Source of the DNA: Paracoccaceae bacterium
Lineage (GTDB): Bacteria > Pseudomonadota > Alphaproteobacteria > Rhodobacterales > Rhodobacteraceae
DNA length: 8,263 bases
Direction of reading: 5' to 3'
Assembly: GCA_002401045.1 (NCBI GenBank)
Contig: NVSA01000019.1
Location: 8,137-16,399 of the forward strand
The notes under the pieces: model-generated
The model's input: the letters and a program-made list of their open reading frames with translations, nothing else
Databases searched by the model: none
What the model was told of the DNA's origin: nothing
Translations under genes and position numbers: made by a program
Part shown: in pieces, positions 6,179 through 8,263 of the stretch
Layout: each line of letters starts with the position of its first letter
How positions within the stretch are numbered: position 1 is the stretch's first letter

Positions 6179-6266
6179 AAGAAATACCCCATTTTTCCCA
6201 CTCGCATTACCAAGTTCTGAATGATAAGTGGAGACCAAATTGCATTTTTCACAGCAGGGCGCAAAT
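6179..6266. promoter_or_regulatory. Shared hemE/hemC divergent intergenic region
   Basis: The 88 nt between the two start codons must carry the promoters for both hemE (minus) and hemC (plus) unless transcription enters from outside. I could not find a convincing -35/-10 pair for either direction; the best -10-like word is TATCAT on the minus strand (6226-6221), without a good -35. Ribosome-binding sites are GGGG for hemE (6190-6187) and AGGG for hemC (6256-6259). I saw no match to the FNR or CrtJ/PpsR binding patterns. Confidence 0.4.
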
Positions 6267-7184
6267 ATGACGCAACAAGTCTTAAAAATCGGAACGCGCG
6301 GCTCACCGCTTGCCTTGGCGCAAGCCTATGAGACCCGCACACGTTTGATGGCGGCGCATGGTCTTACTGAGACTGATTTTGAAATCGTTGTTATTAAAAC
6401 CACAGGCGACCGCATCACCGATCGCCCTTTGGGTGAAATTGGTGGCAAAGGTCTGTTTACCAAGGAAATAGAAGATGCCTTATTAGACGGCAGCATTGAT
6501 ATTGCCGTACATTCAATGAAAGACATGCCCGTAGAACAACCCGCCGGGTTGTTGCTTGACTGCTACCTGCCCCGCGAAGATGTGCGCGATGCCTTCGTGT
6601 CGTTGAAATACAACAGCATTAGTGATCTGCCCAAAGGGGCTAAGCTGGGCACCAGTAGCTTGCGCCGCCGTGCGCAAATTTTGGCAATGCGTCCAGATCT
6701 GGATGTGGTAGAGTTTCGCGGCAACGTACAAACGCGCCTGAAAAAACTGGCTGACGGCGTGGCTGATGCCACATTTTTAGCCGTCGCAGGATTGAACCGT
6801 TTAGGACAACATGATCTGGTCAAATCCCCGATTGATACCGATGTTTTACTACCCGCCATTGCCCAAGGGGCTATCGGCATTCAATGCCGCAGCGCCGATC
6901 AAACGATGTGCGGTATGCTATCCGCAATCAACCATTCAGACACAGCCACACGGCTTTGTGCCGAACGCGCATTATTGGCAGGCTTGGATGGATCATGCCA
7001 GACCCCGATCGCAGGATTGGCCAGCCTTACGGGCGATCAATTGCACCTAAAAGGCCAAATACTACGCCCTGATGGCAGCCAAGAAGTCACCGCTGAGATC
7101 ACAGGGGCGCAAAGCGATGCAGCCCAGCTGGGCGCAGCACTCGCCAAAATATTACTAGAACGATCAGGCGGCGATTTCTTTTAA
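6267..7184 (+). CDS. hemC: Porphobilinogen deaminase (hydroxymethylbilane synthase)
   Basis: HemC joins four porphobilinogen molecules into the linear tetrapyrrole hydroxymethylbilane, using a covalently bound dipyrromethane cofactor. From the ATG at 6267 it has 305 residues, close to the 313 of E. coli. Visible motifs are IGTRGSPLALAQA (8-20), KTTGD (44-48), GGKGLFTKEIEDALL (59-73), HSMKDMP (82-88, with catalytic Asp86), GTSSLRRRAQ (128-137) and RGNVQTRL (151-158). The cofactor-attachment cysteine is Cys244 in LDGSCQTPIAG. AGGG at 6256-6259 lies 7 nt before the start; an in-frame GTG at 6228 would extend the protein with residues not found in the family and is not favoured. hemD, which often accompanies hemC, is absent; the next genes belong to thiamine synthesis and have their own control region. 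Confidence 0.96.
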   Translation: MTQQVLKIGTRGSPLALAQAYETRTRLMAAHGLTETDFEIVVIKTTGDRITDRPLGEIGGKGLFTKEIEDALLDGSIDIAVHSMKDMPVEQPAGLLLDCYLPREDVRDAFVSLKYNSISDLPKGAKLGTSSLRRRAQILAMRPDLDVVEFRGNVQTRLKKLADGVADATFLAVAGLNRLGQHDLVKSPIDTDVLLPAIAQGAIGIQCRSADQTMCGMLSAINHSDTATRLCAERALLAGLDGSCQTPIAGLASLTGDQLHLKGQILRPDGSQEVTAEITGAQSDAAQLGAALAKILLERSGGDFF

Positions 7185-7195
7185 CCCGACACGGC

Positions 7196-7224
7196 TTGCA
7201 CCCCCCCTGGATTTCCCGTAAATA
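7196..7224 (+). promoter_or_regulatory. Possible promoter of the thiD operon
   Basis: TTGCAC (7196-7201), the same -35 word as before the GST gene, is followed after 17 nt by a weak -10, TAAATA (7219-7224). +1 would be near 7231, two nucleotides before the first riboswitch stem, which is the expected place. The -10 match is poor, so the call is tentative. Confidence 0.45.
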
Positions 7225-7232
7225 ACACAGCA

Positions 7233-7315
7233 ACCGTTGGGGAGCCTTAGGGCTGAGAGTTGTATCTGCATAAACCCATCGAACCTGATCCAGAGGAACT
7301 GGCGTAGGGAACGGT
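7233..7315 (+). promoter_or_regulatory. TPP riboswitch (THI element) aptamer
   Basis: The conserved core words are present: CTGAGA (7253-7258), GAACCTGATCC (7281-7291) and CTGGCGTAGGGAA (7299-7311). The stems can be drawn. P1 is ACCGTT (7233-7238) with AACGGT (7310-7315), and P2 is TGGG (7238-7241, sharing T7238) with CCCA (7275-7278). P3 is AGCC (7243-7246) with GGCT (7251-7254) and a 4-nt loop. P4 is CCT (7284-7286) with AGG (7306-7308), and P5 is CCAG (7290-7293) with CTGG (7299-7302). It senses thiamine pyrophosphate and controls the thiD-thiO genes downstream. Confidence 0.96.
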
Positions 7316-7368
7316 ACTGACATATGTCTTTCCCCCTCTCCGTTTCATCTGCGATTTACATGTGGAGA
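7308..7368 (+). promoter_or_regulatory. Riboswitch expression platform controlling the thiD ribosome-binding site
   Basis: TCTCC (7337-7341) is complementary to the thiD ribosome-binding site GGAGA (7364-7368) and can hide it. GGAACGG (7308-7314), which includes most of the 3' strand of aptamer stem P1, can instead pair with CCGTTTC (7340-7346), overlapping the hiding strand. TPP binding would lock P1, release CCGTTTC and let TCTCC block the ribosome-binding site. Without TPP the alternative stem would leave it open. There is no T-run, so control is probably translational. The pairings are seen; the switching is inferred. Confidence 0.6.
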
Positions 7369-7373
7369 ATGAC

Positions 7374-8174
7374 ATGACAGCGATTGCATTAACCATTGCA
7401 GGCTCTGACAGCGGCGGCGGCGCGGGTATTCAAGCCGACCTGAAAACCTTTAGCGCATTGGGCGTTTATGGGGCCAGTGTCATCACGGCAATCACCGCAC
7501 AAAACACCCAAAGCGTGACCGCGATCCAAGGCATTGATACCGATGTTATCGCCGCCCAGATTGAGGCGGTTTTATCCGACCTTGATGTACGCGCCGTCAA
7601 AATCGGCATGTTATCCTCACCAGAAATTATCCAAACGGTTGCTAGCGGCCTAAAAGATTTCAAAGGCGCGATTGTGCTCGACCCTGTGATGGTGGCAAAA
7701 TCAGGCGACAGTCTCCTACAAGATAGCGCCGTTGACAGTTTGGTGCGCGATTTGATTCCAATGGCCAGCCTGCTGACGCCAAATCTGCCCGAAGCGGCGC
7801 GGCTATTAAACGGTAGATCAGCCACCAACCAAGATCAGATGTTGGCGCAAGGCCACGCATTACGCGCACTTGGATGCAAAGCTGTCTTGATGAAAGGCGG
7901 CCATGGCTCAGATGATATTTGCACCGATATATTGGTAGGCGCGGATCAAAGCACAACATTCAGCGCCCCGCGTATTGCCACAAAAAACACCCATGGCACA
8001 GGATGCACATTATCCTCAGCAATCACCGCAGGGCTGGCAAAGGGGTTAGAACTGTCCGCCGCCACGGCCCAAGCCCATGATTATTTGCAAGGCGCGATTA
8101 AAGCCGCCGATGGGTTGAACATCGGCCACGGCCACGGCCCTGTGCATCATTTCTATCGTGTTTGGAGCGCCTAA
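7374..8174 (+). CDS. thiD: Hydroxymethylpyrimidine/phosphomethylpyrimidine kinase
   Basis: ThiD phosphorylates HMP to HMP-P and then to HMP-PP, the pyrimidine half of thiamine, and can act in salvage as well as synthesis. From the ATG at 7374 it has 266 residues, matching the E. coli length as I recall it. Motifs of the ribokinase-like fold are IAGSDSGGGAGIQADLKTF (8-26, substrate site), AVKIGML (74-80), LDPVMVAKSGD (102-112), TPNLPEA (135-141) and the ATP/anion-hole stretch THGTGCTLSSAI (206-217, with Cys211). GGAG (7364-7367) is 6 nt before the ATG; the in-frame GTG at 7362 lies on this ribosome-binding site and is rejected as a start. Expression should be repressed by TPP through the riboswitch upstream. 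The next gene starts on the base after the stop codon, showing a thiamine operon. Confidence 0.96.
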   Translation: MTAIALTIAGSDSGGGAGIQADLKTFSALGVYGASVITAITAQNTQSVTAIQGIDTDVIAAQIEAVLSDLDVRAVKIGMLSSPEIIQTVASGLKDFKGAIVLDPVMVAKSGDSLLQDSAVDSLVRDLIPMASLLTPNLPEAARLLNGRSATNQDQMLAQGHALRALGCKAVLMKGGHGSDDICTDILVGADQSTTFSAPRIATKNTHGTGCTLSSAITAGLAKGLELSAATAQAHDYLQGAIKAADGLNIGHGHGPVHHFYRVWSA

Positions 8175-8263
8175 ATGGTCGATGTATCCATCATAGGCGC
8201 AGGCGTTGCAGGCCTTACAATGGCGACAGAAATCCACGCCCGTGGCGGCAAGGTTGAACTGAT
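8175..8263 (+). CDS. thiO: FAD-dependent glycine oxidase ThiO (5' fragment, runs off the window)
   Basis: Only 29 codons and two bases are present. The protein begins MVDVSIIGAGVAGLTMATEI, an N-terminal beta strand with the GxGxxG dinucleotide-binding motif (Gly8, Gly10, Gly13), as in FAD-dependent amino-acid oxidases. Its ATG directly follows the thiD stop (TAA at 8172-8174), with GGAG at 8164-8167 inside the thiD end as ribosome-binding site, so it is translationally close-coupled to thiD. In that position the likeliest product is ThiO, which oxidises glycine to the imine needed for the thiazole half of thiamine. The motif alone would fit many flavoproteins; the name rests on operon context. 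Confidence 0.72.
   Translation, partial: MVDVSIIGAGVAGLTMATEIHARGGKVEL

Noticed and set aside
6228..6266. In-frame GTG start for hemC at 6228
   Set aside because: It would add 13 residues not found in HemC and lacks a ribosome-binding site; ATG 6267 has AGGG 7 nt upstream and is followed by the family N-terminus.
7319..7328. Perfect palindrome GACATATGTC
   Set aside because: Ten bases lying between aptamer and expression platform; it may form a minor stem but is short enough to be chance.
7362..7373. In-frame GTG start for thiD at 7362
   Set aside because: The codon lies on the ribosome-binding site of ATG 7374, and ThiD proteins begin close to the IAGSDSGG motif.
1..8263. CRISPR arrays, insertion sequences, tRNA/rRNA genes, toxin-antitoxin or defence genes
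   Set aside because: No regularly spaced repeats, transposase motifs, tRNA cloverleaf sequences or defence-type domains were seen on either strand; the window is almost filled by house-keeping genes.

Overview
This window looks like ordinary chromosomal DNA of an alphaproteobacterium, most likely a marine Rhodobacterales (roseobacter-type) organism. The reasons are the protein style (Bpt, HemE, HemC and IlvB wording typical of that group, including the GEAS variant in IlvB), an aerobic HemF, and a divergent hemE/hemC pair. Base composition looks roughly balanced by eye (not counted), which would suit a lower-GC roseobacter lineage. The taxonomy is inferred from remembered family resemblance, not from a search.

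Layout from left to right: a promoter and bpt (N-degron aminoacyl-tRNA-protein transferase, 70-909). Next is the ilv control region (about 957-1148), with a probable promoter, a 16-codon leader peptide rich in Ile/Val/Leu and an intrinsic terminator, followed by ilvB (1173-2927) and ilvN (2962-3522), the two subunits of acetolactate synthase. A promoter embedded in a near-perfect 39-bp palindrome precedes a glutathione S-transferase-like gene (3588-4217) and hemF (4257-5144), which probably form one operon. hemE (6178-5141, minus strand) converges on hemF with overlapping stop codons and diverges from hemC (6267-7184). A TPP riboswitch (7233-7315) with a readable ribosome-binding-site switch then leads into thiD (7374-8174) and the first 29 codons of a thiO-like gene that runs off the window.

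The genes are four house-keeping modules: protein turnover, branched-chain amino acid synthesis, haem synthesis (HemC, HemE and HemF cover three tetrapyrrole steps; hemD is not here), and thiamine synthesis. Two modules carry RNA-level feedback that can be read in the sequence: leader-peptide attenuation for ilvBN, and TPP sensing for thiD-thiO. I found no CRISPR array, mobile element, tRNA or rRNA, and nothing that looks like a new defence or accessory system. The points worth a second look are regulatory: a possibly leaderless ilv leader peptide, the palindromic promoter before the GST gene, the switch design at thiD, and the shared CTAG stop between hemF and hemE.
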